From contig JADGJC010000079.1 of assembly GCA_027596075.1 (NCBI GenBank), positions 1-64,000 on the forward strand: a stretch of DNA of 64,000 nt. The letters are read 5' to 3'. The notes below the pieces were generated by a model. The model was not told where the DNA came from, made no database searches, and saw only the letters and a program-made list of their open reading frames with translations. Of the stretch, positions 44,452 through 54,657 are shown piece after piece. Within the stretch, counting starts at the first letter, position 1, and the number at the start of each line of letters is the position of its first letter. The DNA comes from Rhizophlyctis rosea. Lineage: Eukaryota > Chytridiomycota > Chytridiomycetes > Rhizophlyctidales > Rhizophlyctidaceae. Made by a program: the position numbers and the translations under genes.

Positions 44452-45149
44452 ATGCCGGCTAAGAAGCGTACTTCCAGTGGTCAACCACCATTCGCCTGCT
44501 CTTGGCGCGGGTGTGACATTCGGTTAGAATCGGTGGACTCACTTAAAGCGCACGCAATAGAGGTAGGCTATTTCGAAGGTTTTCAGAGGCACAACTCCGA
44601 TCCAGCTCACAACTGCCTTAACTCTTCCAGCACGCTCGCAACGCTCCGCCTGCCATATTAACAAAAGTCCTTACAAACTCTCGCTCCCAAAATTCATCAA
44701 AACGCCGCTCCACCTCCACCCCCAATCAATCACCAAGCAAAAAGGCACCTCGTCTCGACGAGTCTCCATCTGCACCTGACAATACGGTTTGGAATCCGAA
44801 AGAAGAATGGGAAGACCAAGACATGACGTGCATAGTTTGCGGCGATGGGTCGGAGGCAGACGGAAACAAAATCATCGTCTGCGAAGGTTGCGGCCGTGGT
44901 TATCACCAGGACTGCTTCAAACCACGTATATCCGATCGCTTCGTTGAAGAGTGGGAATTGGAATGGTGGTGTCGGGAATGTAAACCAGATTTCCATCCGC
45001 GGGTGGAGCGGTCAACTTCTGCTACGCCCTCGGCGACACATGAAAGGGATGGGGTGGATGATGTGCTTGGGAAGTCAGTAGGGCAAGATGTTAACAAGGA
45101 GGATTCGAAATCAGCATCTATGGATTCGAGCCCAGTATCTGCGCCATAG
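44452..45149 (+). CDS. C2H2 zinc finger + PHD finger chromatin-type protein
   Basis: Exons 44452-44562 and 44631-45149; 209 aa. The N-terminal C2H2-like finger is C-x4-C-x12-H-x3-H (CSWRGC ... SLKAHAIEH); the second His is the first codon of exon 2, so the finger exists only after splicing. A basic Ser-rich linker (SSKRRSTSTPNQSPSKKAPR) follows. Then comes a C4HC3 PHD finger: CIVCGDG, IIVCEGCGRGYHQDCF, WWCRECK. PHD fingers read histone H3 tails. The acidic, Ser-rich tail is disordered. Nuclear; target unknown. Confidence 0.85.
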
Positions 45150-45399
45150 AAGTACACCTGTTGTTCCAATTTTGGTCCTGACGAGATAGGAAGTGGGCGA
45201 AGCTACGGTGGAGTACGTACAGCATAGTCGTCGCTGACACATTGATCATTGCGCAAATAAGTTCAAGCAATTCCTGGCATTGTAATCAAAGTTACCACCA
45301 CGGATTATAAATTATATTCAAATTGTACAAAAAGCAAATAGCAGACGGGCATGAACTTTCAACAGAACAGAAAGCAACTACAGAAGGTCACAACTACAC

Positions 45400-45955
45400 A
45401 TGGAGCCCATCACCATCTTTTGTCATTTATACCAAGATGTTCTTGAACGCCCTCCCACAAAAGCTTCTCCTCACCATCCACTTCATTCCGCCGATCCTGA
45501 CATAAACATTTCCGGACAGTTGCCCTATCCGGTGCCTCTTGAACAACTTCAAGTACTGGACGGGGTAGGGCTATGGGCAATGGAAACACTGAAATGAAAG
45601 AGATGTACTGACTGTTGGTGTGTGTGTTCCCACTGCCACATGACCTACCTTCTCCTAGGAAGGCCGATATCCATGTTTCATCCACTGGGAAGTCGGTGTG
45701 GCTGCTGTCCGCGTTGTACTGCCGGACGAACAATCGGTCTATCTAATGGACCCCCTGTTATTGAACGAAGCGTCGCATGTCGGCGCCATCAAACCATTGG
45801 TGACTCACAAGAAAGAGAGAATTGGCACATTCAACGAACCCGAGCTGCCCCCGCTTGCCAGTCTCGTCGGAGTTGCAGCGGTTTTGTTCAGAGTCCACTT
45901 ATGCGGGTGGATCGGGGTTGGACGTACACGTCTCGTGGAGAGCGAATGTAAATAG
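45400..45955 (+). CDS. Small hypothetical protein, 153 aa
   Basis: Exons 45400-45564 and 45659-45955, joined in phase (QVLDG|EGRYPCFIHWEVG). It has alternating hydrophobic strands (VGVAAVRVVLPDEQSVYLMD, ASLVGVAAVLFRVHL) that suggest a small beta-rich fold. No signal peptide or known family. The intron is GTAGGG...TCCTAG with a pyrimidine-rich 3' end. Confidence 0.5.
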
Positions 45956-48091
45956 GTGACATATCTCATGAAGAGTCGTGATGATGATGAGTGGTATCAT
46001 TATGCAGCTCCGTTGCAATGCGTCCGGAGACGATGATTCTGCCGGAAAGCATCGAAATATTCAGTAAGGCAATAGAAAGCATTCCGTAGAAGCCACCACT
46101 GTATGCAACATCTGCCCGTGCCAGCATACAAACTCATTCAAAAACACCTTGGTTTCAAGCGCTTTGACGCCCCTTCGCGGTGGAACCCATGCGAACAAGT
46201 TCTTATCTTTTTCTTTCAACTGGTTAAATTTGTACGTGATTTCATACCGCAGCGGAGTGGTGATATGTAAAGTGATTTAGGATTGAAGGAAGTTCGAGAA
46301 GAATTCCGTTGCAGCCGATCCTTCAACATTCAGGACAGAGCAGAGGAAGGGAACCATAGAAGGATGTCGAGGAGTTTATTCGGAGAGTGCACGGCATCTT
46401 TGAAATATTGCCCTGGTGAAAGGGCCAATCGTTGAAAACAACTGGCCTAGTGATGATAATGAATGTTCAAAAGCCGATAAGTTTTGCAGAAGAAACCAAC
46501 TTGCGAGAGCTCCCGAGTCATGACCCCAGCAGAGTATATGAAGTCAGGCGAACTGGCCAATCTGCCAATCTGATACCTATGCAGATGGATGTTACCAGGA
46601 CCCTGACGCCCAGACGCGGCTTTTTGGATGTGACACAACGCACAAGCCACAAACCCGCAAATCCGTGGTCATCAACCTGGTGACAAGACCCGCAACTCTG
46701 CCAGTCTTCCTTCTTTCCTTCCACACTTCTCTTCATTCATCCTTTCTTCTTCGCTCATCCCATTTCAAGTGAAGTGTTCGTCCATTTTTATCGTCATCCA
46801 TCATCCATCCATCCTCTAGTGTTAGTTATCCTTCATGCTTTATCTTTCTCACCTCGCTTCATCGCGAACTCCGGATTTCGACTGCCGCATGGGGATATCC
46901 AAAAGTTGAGTGTCATGCATGTGACATTTTCCCACCATCCTTCACCTTCGTGACTCTCCCAGCCCACCGGGGCCGTCGAGTTTTATTAACCAGCTAAGTA
47001 TTGGTGTGCGGTGTGCCAGGTGTGTGGGAGGGCTTGAGTCGAGTACGTGCCGGCTGGTGGTTACATTCCACTGGCTCATAGGGCTTCTGGCGGGAGGATC
47101 CATGGCATAGGTGTCTAAGTTAGCCTCGTTAGAGACTGCATGGTCTCGAGGGGTCTCGTCATGGATAATAAACTTAGCATCGATGATTGCCGAGTGTCGG
47201 AAGCTGTCGTTCACCTTGCCTGATTGCGCATTGTATTGGGGTTCCCATTGAGCTGGTTCCGCGACTTTCCGACATTCGACATCGCTTCAATCCAACGACT
47301 CGGCGGTCCTTCCGGTTTCGGCGGTCTCTTCAGCTTCGGCGCGCGGTCATTTCGGCAACAGCGGTCGCTTCGGCTTCCAACTTCGGCTCCAAACAGTCTT
47401 TTCGATTCGGCGGTCCTTCTCCGGCTTGCGGCGGTTTCTTCGGCTTCGAGTACAATTCGTCCAGCTCAATGGGGACGAGATGTCAGAATTGGGGTCCAAT
47501 ACTTCTTAAACTGCGTACTAAATCCTCGAAAATGTCATTACAGATCGGCGGTGGCTTCCAGCCGAAAGGAAGCCCGGGCCCCGAGGTGCTTTTGAGCATC
47601 GGCGTGCGAGCGTCGGTATGTCGTGTATTGGTTTCCGGGTCTCTCATACATTTGTCAATTTAGGAGGGCCCGAATGTGGCCTCGTATTCATCTTTGATGA
47701 TATGAGCGTGTCGCAAGCCACTCAAACACAGAGCGGGGTCCCCATACAAGTCCGTACAAGTCCATCAAGACCTCGAACTTCCGCGCGCCTTGTTGGCTAC
47801 ATCGTCCATCCATCCATCCATCCATTCATCCATCCACCTATCGATACATTCAAAACGCTCGTCCTCAATCGGTATACCTTTCCCGCTGAGCCATACACGT
47901 CTGCAAACCATGCGCTAATCCCGTATCGCGCTTGCCTGACGGTGTCAGAATCCATCGCTTCCGTCTGCGTCCCTGCAGCCGTGGGAAGTCACGTCTTCGC
48001 TCGACACAGCCATGGCCATTCGCGAAGTTCTGAAGCACACTGCACTGTCGCCCAATCTCAGTCGGTATCCGATGATTTTTATGGAAGTAAA
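45956..48091. other. Gene-poor region
   Basis: No supported gene over about 2.1 kb. Low-complexity pieces: CATC tetranucleotide runs near 46793-46815 and 47806-47840, and a TTCGGC-rich segment near 47300-47460 that gives chance Phe/Gly/Ser-rich open frames. Confidence 0.5.
47806..47840. repeat. CATC tetranucleotide microsatellite
   Basis: About eight CATC units with one CATT variant, ending in CATCCACC. A shorter tract of the same unit lies 1 kb upstream near 46793. Confidence 0.8.
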
Positions 48092-48362
48092 GGCAGAGGT
48101 GGAGCCACTATGGACACTCTCTGGCCTGCGGAAGTTTCATAAAAGTTGAGGCAGGAGTGGAGCCACTACGGACACTTCCTAGCCAATGGAATTTTACGTG
48201 GATATGGAGGCAGGAGTGGAGCCACTACGGACACTTCCTAGCCGGTGGAATTCATGTCGAAGCGGAGGCAGGAGTGGAGGCACTACGGACACTACCTAGC
48301 CAGTGGATTATATGGCAGGAATGTAGCCAATACGGACATTACCTAGCCCTTGGAGTTCGCCC
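48092..48362. repeat. Minisatellite, five copies of a 47-59 nt unit
   Basis: Copies start at 48092, 48150, 48209, 48267 and 48314. The shared core is GGCAGGAGTGGAGCCACTAC then GGACACTTCCTAGCCAGTGGA. Copies 2-4 are close; 1 and 5 are more diverged, as is common at array ends. The 3' part of each unit varies in length. The period is not a multiple of three and no protein is encoded. Confidence 0.85.
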
Positions 48363-48745
48363 AGACAGTGGGGGCAGCCATTACGGTGCCGTGCATTTTG
48401 CAACCCACTTGCAGAACTGTTCAGGTAAGCGGGGAAAGCAGAAAGGGACTTTAGCGCCATAGACCTCTTGTCTCGGTACCAGTATACCCAGTGGATGTCC
48501 TTTGGAATTATTCTTCCAATGCTGACCGCTGGAGATAACGGAGCCTCGCCTCAACGCTTCTCCGGGATGGAGAGGCGAGCGGGCCACATGTCAAGGAAAG
48601 GATTCCTTTTTGGAGTAGGGCCGGCTGGGGGGCTATGAACGCTTTGGTGAGAACTGGAGCTTTCCTCTGATCTTTTTGTGCGTGATCGTCGTATGGCTCT
48701 TATCACCTCATTTTCAGGATTTACCACGCTCATGAGTACACTATT

Positions 48746-49238
48746 CTATATAAGTCGGTCAATGGCCTTTGTCTGCGAACATGATTTCTTCGTCAACGCG
48801 AAACATAGAGGCTTCCCGTCAATAACATGAACCACCGGCTTATCCCCGACGGTGCTCTGGAAAGCTCCAGGATATTCAGGTCTCTCATCACAAGCACAAA
48901 TTGATGCGCTGTAAAGCATCTGTTTCCTCGGGTTTCCGTTCCCACACGATACAACTCTCGATCCCAGGCTCAAGTGGACCTATTTGCCTGGTGGGATCTT
49001 CGTGTGGTAATAATCAGGTAAACCTTATACGGCTAATAGATGTCATTATGGTACTAACATGGGGGACGACCTGAGCACACTGGGTGTGGAACTGCGGGAA
49101 ACAGACGCTTGGCATACAATCCCTAAAGTGTTGACGCGGGCCTCGTTGAGTCCCAGGGGTATGCCGGTCATTCGCTGGCGCATCTACAAGTTTCGGATCA
49201 CTTTTGACGGCTAAGGAGGAGTACCGTTTGGGAAGCAC
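48746..49238 (-). CDS. Possible small Cys-rich protein, weak
   Basis: Two minus-strand stretches with protein character may be exons of one gene: near 49238-49060 (RGPRQHFRDCMPSVCFPQF) and 48973-48746 (SRVVSCGNGNPRKQML, SASICACDERPEYPGAFQS, PVVHVIDGKPLCFALTKKSC). A CCCACCAG acceptor lies between them, but I could not fix the first exon. No family recognised. Confidence 0.2.
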
Positions 49239-49478
49239 TCTTTGTTGTGTGAAGGTCGTCGTTTTCTCCCCGCAGGTTCATGATAATGCATCATATTAGG
49301 ATAGAGGTTGTGCTTTGTATGTAGAAGTGAGGTTTGGTGGGTTTCCCTCACTATAATAAATCCCGCACTTGGCTTTGGAGCCGTGCACCCACAGAGAACT
49401 ACGTCTCTTGACCATGGCCCTTACTCCCAAATGTACATCAGCTTTGCGTTGTGTACATGGTTTGATTATAACCAACAT

Positions 49479-50402
49479 TCAGACCACGCACACTGCGGGT
49501 GCATGATCTCTTTGTGCATGACTACTCCAACTCCCTTGCTCACTCTCCTTTACTGCTTTCCAGCCAAATACCAAATCCACCACATCATCAATCATGCCCC
49601 CGGGGAATTCTCCTGCTTGCGATCTACTCTTACCCCAATCAAACGCTAAATGAACAAAATCTTTGACCATCCTCTCGTCTTTTCCAACAAGAAGAACGCT
49701 CCACTTCTTTGAAAACTCTTTCCGCCGTCTTTCGAGGGTGTCCCTCGTTGGAATAACAGCCCTTTCGCTCTCAGCGGCGTGGTCTGCACTGGCTTCTTTC
49801 GGAGGCGCTGCAGGAGGTGCGGGAGCGGGCGGAATGTATCCGCTTGCGGTGTTGTTTCGAGGATTGGGAGATGCGTCTGGAAAGGGTTCTGCGGCGGATG
49901 GAGGACGTGGTTGTGCGCGTGCGGTGTGTTTGGGACCATTTTCCGCGTCGTTGGCGGAGATATTGATGGGCGCGTGGGACGCGAAGGATGGAGGATGTAG
50001 TAATGCAGGGGAAGGGCATTTGTTGTCGTATTCTTCCCATGGAGAAGGATTGCCGTTTCGTGGGTAGCGAGGTGCTTGGAGTCTTCGCGACGTCTTGTCT
50101 ACTTTCTGCGGTGCGGGAGTGGGAGTAGGAGTAGGGTTTTCGGTCTCATGTTCTTCCGACCGGGCGGAATCTGGGTAGGGAGGTGCTTGAAGTTGCGACG
50201 TCGTGCCGACATTTTGTGATGAGGGCAAAGAGGGTTCGCTGTCGTATGTTTCCCATGGGGCAGGATCACCGTTTCGTGGAAAGCGGGGTGCTTGGAGTCT
50301 TCGTGACGTCTTTCCCACCGTATGTTGATGGGTTCTAGCCCTAGCGGTAGAGGGCTTCTTTGCAATTGTGGTATTGATGACGAGCGGAAGGCTTTTGGGC
50401 AT
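49479..50402 (-). CDS. Hypothetical protein with repeated LQAPR-type segments, 307 aa
   Basis: Single exon, ATG at 50402. Three related segments near residues 30-130: SRRLQAPRFPRNGDPAPWE, SQLQAPPYPDSARS and SRRLQAPRYPRNGNPSPWE, each in a Pro/Ser/Thr-rich context. A long disordered Pro/Ala stretch (PPAPAPPAAPPKEAS) leads to a folded-looking C-terminal part (KKWSVLLVGKDERMVKDFVHLAFDWG, MIDDVVDLVFGWKAVKESE). No signal peptide or known domain. Divergent from the second hydroxylase gene, 370 nt between ATGs, so possibly co-expressed with it. Confidence 0.65.
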   Translation of the reverse strand: MPKSLPLVINTTIAKKPSTARARTHQHTVGKTSRRLQAPRFPRNGDPAPWETYDSEPSLPSSQNVGTTSQLQAPPYPDSARSEEHETENPTPTPTPAPQKVDKTSRRLQAPRYPRNGNPSPWEEYDNKCPSPALLHPPSFASHAPINISANDAENGPKHTARAQPRPPSAAEPFPDASPNPRNNTASGYIPPAPAPPAAPPKEASADHAAESERAVIPTRDTLERRRKEFSKKWSVLLVGKDERMVKDFVHLAFDWGKSRSQAGEFPGGMIDDVVDLVFGWKAVKESEQGSWSSHAQRDHAPAVCVV

Positions 50403-50650
50403 CTCGAGGGCGTTACAGATAGAGACGCGTCAGCGTTGATAGATGGAGGTGGAGATGCTGACAAAAGAGTGTGGAAGAGGAAGGGGAGAAGGGAACGAGC
50501 CGAGCTGTGTTTGAACTTTGGTGCTCCGCCTCCTCCGCTCCACCTCCGTGCGGTGTCTCTGTGTGACTGGACAGCAAACACCATCCACAAAATTGGCGAC
50601 TTCGCCACGCTGACAAGACCCTGCCACTCAGCATGCCACTCAAGCAGTAG

Positions 50651-50658
50651 TATAAAAG
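50651..50658 (+). promoter_or_regulatory. TATA box, divergent promoter 50403-50772
   Basis: TATAAAAG, 122 nt upstream of the ATG at 50773. A second TATA-like word (CATATAAATAG) lies near 50748, only about 25 nt before the ATG and thus less likely to be the promoter element. Confidence 0.5.
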
Positions 50659-50772
50659 TGGTGGGGAAATAACTCCTCCCCAGATTTCCCACACCACCAT
50701 CAACATCCTTCTTACAAGCTCGTGCTAAGAGGTAGATAACCCGTACCATATAAATAGACGGCAACTGCAACC

Positions 50773-53301
50773 ATGGCGTCCACATATATACCGCGCGAAA
50801 TGAAATCCTTGGACGATCTCCTTCCTGACGTCGACGCATGTCCGCCACCTCACGGAAACTCAACCATACGGACAGACATTTCAGTCTCCGGCGCCAACGT
50901 GTTTGCCATCGATGACTTCTTGTCAGACGAGGAGTGCGAATACTTCAAGAATTTGGCAGAGAGGTTGGGCTTCGAGTCCGTGGAGTGGGAGTATGCGAAG
51001 GACTATCGAGACTGTGTGCGAGTGGGTGGGTTTATCTTGATTTGTTTACAATCGCGAAGCAAGGGCTCATGTGGTGTTGCTTCCATAGTCGGTAAAAGCG
51101 AAACACTATCTAATACCTTATGGAGCCGTATCCTGCCCCATCTGCGTCGATCAGACCTACTCGCTCGCCCATATGGGTTTGGCGCATCGAAGGGAGTGTG
51201 GGTGCCCAAGGGTGTGAATCCCTGCATCCGCTTCACCAAGTACACGTCTGGTGGTCATTTCAGCCCTCACCGAGATGGCGGTTTTGTTATCACCGATTCA
51301 TATCGCTCGGTATACACCCTTCTCATCTATCTCAACGACGATTTCAAAGGGGGCAAAACTCGTTTTCATCCCGACGATGAAGAAGGGATGACTGCCACCG
51401 TTGATCCTAAGCGTGGCACGGCAATCGTTTTCAATCATGATGTGAAACACGAAGGCCAAGCGATGGAGGACGGAGCGAAGTATATTATCAGAACGGACAT
51501 TATGTTTGAACGTGTAGACTTAGACCTACCGGGAACCGGCGCGGACGCGGCGTACACCTCTCACCCTCGTTACAAAGAAGCTGAACGATTGTACAATAGA
51601 TCTATAGAGCTCCAACAGCAAGGTGATCCCAGAGGTAGCACAGAAGCATACTTGAAAGCGATGGAAATCCATGCCACCCTTCCGTCCATCCTCCCTCAGC
51701 TAGTAACCGGCAACAAAGCACTCGACGTCCTGCCATTAGAACTCTGGACCAAAATCCTCCTGTACTTCCAACCCAAAACCCTTGCCGTTCTCTCCCGAGT
51801 CAACGCCAAATTCTGCCAAATCGCACGCGACCCCTTCGTCTGGTCCGCCCTATACAAATCCCGCTTCCCCGAACACCACGCGGCCGTCGCGTCCTCCATC
51901 CGCGCAAAACTCTCCCTCATCCAAACGGGAACGGTGACAAGCATGATGGGCGACGAGAACATCGCGTTGGCGTGGGATTGGTATTCGTTGTATAAGCATA
52001 GGGCGACGGCAGAGAAGTTTTTCCAGCCGGTATTTTTCGATGTTGGGTCGCGATATACTAAGTTTGGTGGATTGGGAATGGATGTGTTGAAGAAGCCCGG
52101 AAGTTGGTGGGAGTATGAAGTGACCTCGTCGGATGAGGACAGCGACGAAGACACACCTTCTGCCCCACGCCGTACTCGAAAACGTGGTCCCGACACCGTC
52201 CCCGTCGGTCACATCCGCAGTGTCTTTGTCCGCCAATCAGGACACTACTGGTCCGCAGGCAGCGGGTACTGCGACGTGACGGTCCACGGTGCCGGTCGGG
52301 AAGTTGAGTACGACCATACTCAACGCATTGAAAGCGAGCGTGAATACTGGCGGCAGCGGACGGAGCAGTTTTCGTTCCAGCCCTACCGGTTGGATTGGCA
52401 GGAAGGGGAACGAAGAAATTGGGTAGCGGAGGGGGAGGTTGATCCGACTACTTTTGAGACTATTGTGCATTTTGTGATGCAGAAGAGTTTTAGGCATCGT
52501 TGGATGAGTCCTAGTTCGCATCCAGTAAGTCGAAGAAATTCATTTCTTATTGCTAAGACGTGCCGACGGCCTTTTTCTGACTTTCAATTTACTCCCAATA
52601 TCCCTCAGTTCATCTTCGCCCTACCTCCATTCCTCTCCCCACCCGCTCACCGCGCCCTCATCTCCATAATAGTCAAGCTCCATATCCCATACATGGCACT
52701 AATAGACGCCGCCGTCCTCTCCCTCCTCCCACACGCCCTCTCCACCGCCGTCGTCGTGTCAATCGGAGCCTCTCACGTCTGGGTCGCACCCATAGATAAA
52801 TGCAAACCCGTCTACAAGTATCCTTTGCCTGTTTTCCGCATTCCGAATAAGACGGGTTGGCTGAAACGTCTACCGGAGGCGGATTTGGAGGCGTTGTTCT
52901 TCACGGAACCTGTAAACACCACAACTCCACCAAAAAGCGTCGACCTCCTCACCCTCATCACATCCGCTCTTTCCCTCCTTCCCTCCACGCCCAAACCACC
53001 ACCCATCCTCCTAACGGGAGGTCAAGCGCCCTACATCCACGCACTCCTTAAACGCCACCTCCCCACCAACCAAATCATCCTCTCCGCAAAGCCCGACGAG
53101 GACATCGTGCGCGGGGCGGAGGTGTTTGCGTCGTTGCCGGGGGCGAGGAGCGCGTATGTGAATCTGGAGACCTATAATAAGATTATGGGGGATGATGGGA
53201 AGAAGGAACGGGATAGGACGTATGATTTATATTGGTATAGTGAGCAGAAGCAGAAGGATGTGGTTTTGGAGGAGTATATGAGGGAGAGGGGGTATGAGTG
53301 A
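50773..53301 (+). CDS. Fusion: prolyl 4-hydroxylase + F-box + actin-like domain
   Basis: Exons 50773-51025, 51089-52524, 52609-53301; 793 aa. Residues 40-225 are a 2OG/Fe(II) prolyl hydroxylase: IDDFLSDEEC at the start, H145 and D147 (SPHRDGG), H205 (VKHEGQ), and basic K215/R219 for 2OG. Residues about 245-285 look like a TPR-type helix pair (YKEAERLYNRSIELQQQG). The F-box is at about 297-341 (LDVLPLELWTKILLYFQPKT, VNAKFCQIARDPFVW). From about 395 an actin-related fold begins: VFFDVGSRYTKFGG (phosphate-1-like), later FIFALPPFLSPPAHRALISI, VVVSIGASHVWVAPI and ILLTGGQAPYIHALL. F-box proteins bind Skp1. Both introns are multiples of three without stops, so the unspliced frame is also open. Confidence 0.9.
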   Translation: MASTYIPREMKSLDDLLPDVDACPPPHGNSTIRTDISVSGANVFAIDDFLSDEECEYFKNLAERLGFESVEWEYAKDYRDCVRVGGFILICLQSRSKGSCGVASIVGKSETLSNTLWSRILPHLRRSDLLARPYGFGASKGVWVPKGVNPCIRFTKYTSGGHFSPHRDGGFVITDSYRSVYTLLIYLNDDFKGGKTRFHPDDEEGMTATVDPKRGTAIVFNHDVKHEGQAMEDGAKYIIRTDIMFERVDLDLPGTGADAAYTSHPRYKEAERLYNRSIELQQQGDPRGSTEAYLKAMEIHATLPSILPQLVTGNKALDVLPLELWTKILLYFQPKTLAVLSRVNAKFCQIARDPFVWSALYKSRFPEHHAAVASSIRAKLSLIQTGTVTSMMGDENIALAWDWYSLYKHRATAEKFFQPVFFDVGSRYTKFGGLGMDVLKKPGSWWEYEVTSSDEDSDEDTPSAPRRTRKRGPDTVPVGHIRSVFVRQSGHYWSAGSGYCDVTVHGAGREVEYDHTQRIESEREYWRQRTEQFSFQPYRLDWQEGERRNWVAEGEVDPTTFETIVHFVMQKSFRHRWMSPSSHPVSRRNSFLIAKTCRRPFSDFQFTPNIPQFIFALPPFLSPPAHRALISIIVKLHIPYMALIDAAVLSLLPHALSTAVVVSIGASHVWVAPIDKCKPVYKYPLPVFRIPNKTGWLKRLPEADLEALFFTEPVNTTTPPKSVDLLTLITSALSLLPSTPKPPPILLTGGQAPYIHALLKRHLPTNQIILSAKPDEDIVRGAEVFASLPGARSAYVNLETYNKIMGDDGKKERDRTYDLYWYSEQKQKDVVLEEYMRERGYE

Positions 53302-54657
53302 TTGTGGGAGGCGTGGAAGGGGTTCCGTCATATGTCGAGCGTCGTTTCTTAGTCAGTGGGTGGGGACTTTTGGGAAACGAAATGCGTCGATGGTGATGTT
53401 GTTGATGTTACGAGCGTTGAAAGGTGATTTGTATTAGATCGCAGATATATTTTGTTTACGTAGCACGTTATATACAAGAACAAGTACTGGACAAGTCTCG
53501 TGGTGCTGTGGTACGACGGAAAGTTTACGACTCAAGCTTGACCCAGTCCACTCGACGTTGAAACATCAGTTCAGCGAGACACAAGTCATACGTCTCAAAT
53601 TATGAGATCCACCAACTTGAAGAGTCTTACGTACCTGATTGTCGTCGCGCGAAGTTTGGTTGCGCACCACCACCTCCAAACGAGTATCGCAAGTAACGCA
53701 GAAAGGGAAGTCTTCACTCACCAGAAATCAGAGACCATTTTCGACAACTTGACCGGATTGAAAGAACAGCACACACAAAAAGGACGCGCCCGTCGTCTTC
53801 CTTTTTGCATGCACTGAGAGAGGGTATTGTTTTTTTTTTGTTTTCCTTTTGAACTTTTTTTTTGTATGTTTTTTTTTTTTTTGATATGAAGACTCGAAGG
53901 TGTGAAGATGTGAAGCGGACTTGTTTTTTTTTTGTTTTTTATGTTTCGTTACGCTTTTTTTTTGTTTTGTTTTTGTTTTTTGAACTTTTTTTTTTCTTTT
54001 TCACACAGTCCATTTTGCGATGTTGACCTTACCCATAACTTAACGCTAACCTTACGGCGAAAAGATGGTCGGTGTGCCCAAGCCTACCACCTTTTCATGT
54101 TGATTTTGCTTCCGGGCGAACGAACGCCTCTCGGGCCAAGAGAACGCATAGGCCTTCGGTCGGTGAGCCGACCACCTCGCGGCAGGGGGCACCAGTCCCA
54201 AAAAGGGACTTACCCGGAGGGCGACTTAGATACGGTCGGAATATGGATGGAGGTGGGAGGGGGGTGTCTGTGATATGAGGAAGGAAGGTCAGTGTTGCTG
54301 CCTTTGAACGGTTGACGATTCGGAGGTGGTGGTGCGGCATGTTTGGGAAGTTTGGAAGGTGAAAGAGCGCTTGTGGGTAAGGAGACGGGAATAGGAAGAA
54401 GTGGAAGGACACGAGGAACATGCTGAGCGAATGAAAGGGATGTGCTTCTTCAATGGATGGTGCAACATGGGTGAATGCCAGGCGGGGTCTAAACTCCTTG
54501 TTGAACTAACAACCCCCGCCACTACTCATAGGCAGATCTATCCCCACCAGGTTCTAGCCCCAAGCGCAAGGTCTTATCGATGCTGGGCACGGGCAAGTTC
54601 GGGGCCTCGACGTAATGGGAGCCCTCAGCTAGTTTCTGCATTAAACCACACAAAATA
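53302..54657. other. Gene-poor stretch with poly-T tracts
   Basis: Many T8-T13 runs occur between 53826 and 53997. No supported gene follows. The segment near 54120-54420 resembles one near 55625-55900 (see the repeat entry). Confidence 0.45.
53826..53997. repeat. T-rich low-complexity tract
   Basis: At least seven runs of eight or more T separated by short GTTT or GAAC words, on the plus strand. Confidence 0.85.

Noticed and set aside
47187..47663. Phe/Gly/Ser-rich plus-strand frames
   Set aside because: They arise from a TTCGGC-rich low-complexity tract; overlapping frames are equally long and no domain is present.
48092..48362. Repeat array considered as CRISPR
   Set aside because: Spacers are related to one another, the unit is not palindromic and the genome is eukaryotic; it is a minisatellite.
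54040..54230. GC-rich block that could be a 5S rRNA or other structured RNA
   Set aside because: It lacks the 5S internal control sequences, and the pairing is only local (GGTCGGTGAGCCGACC hairpin).
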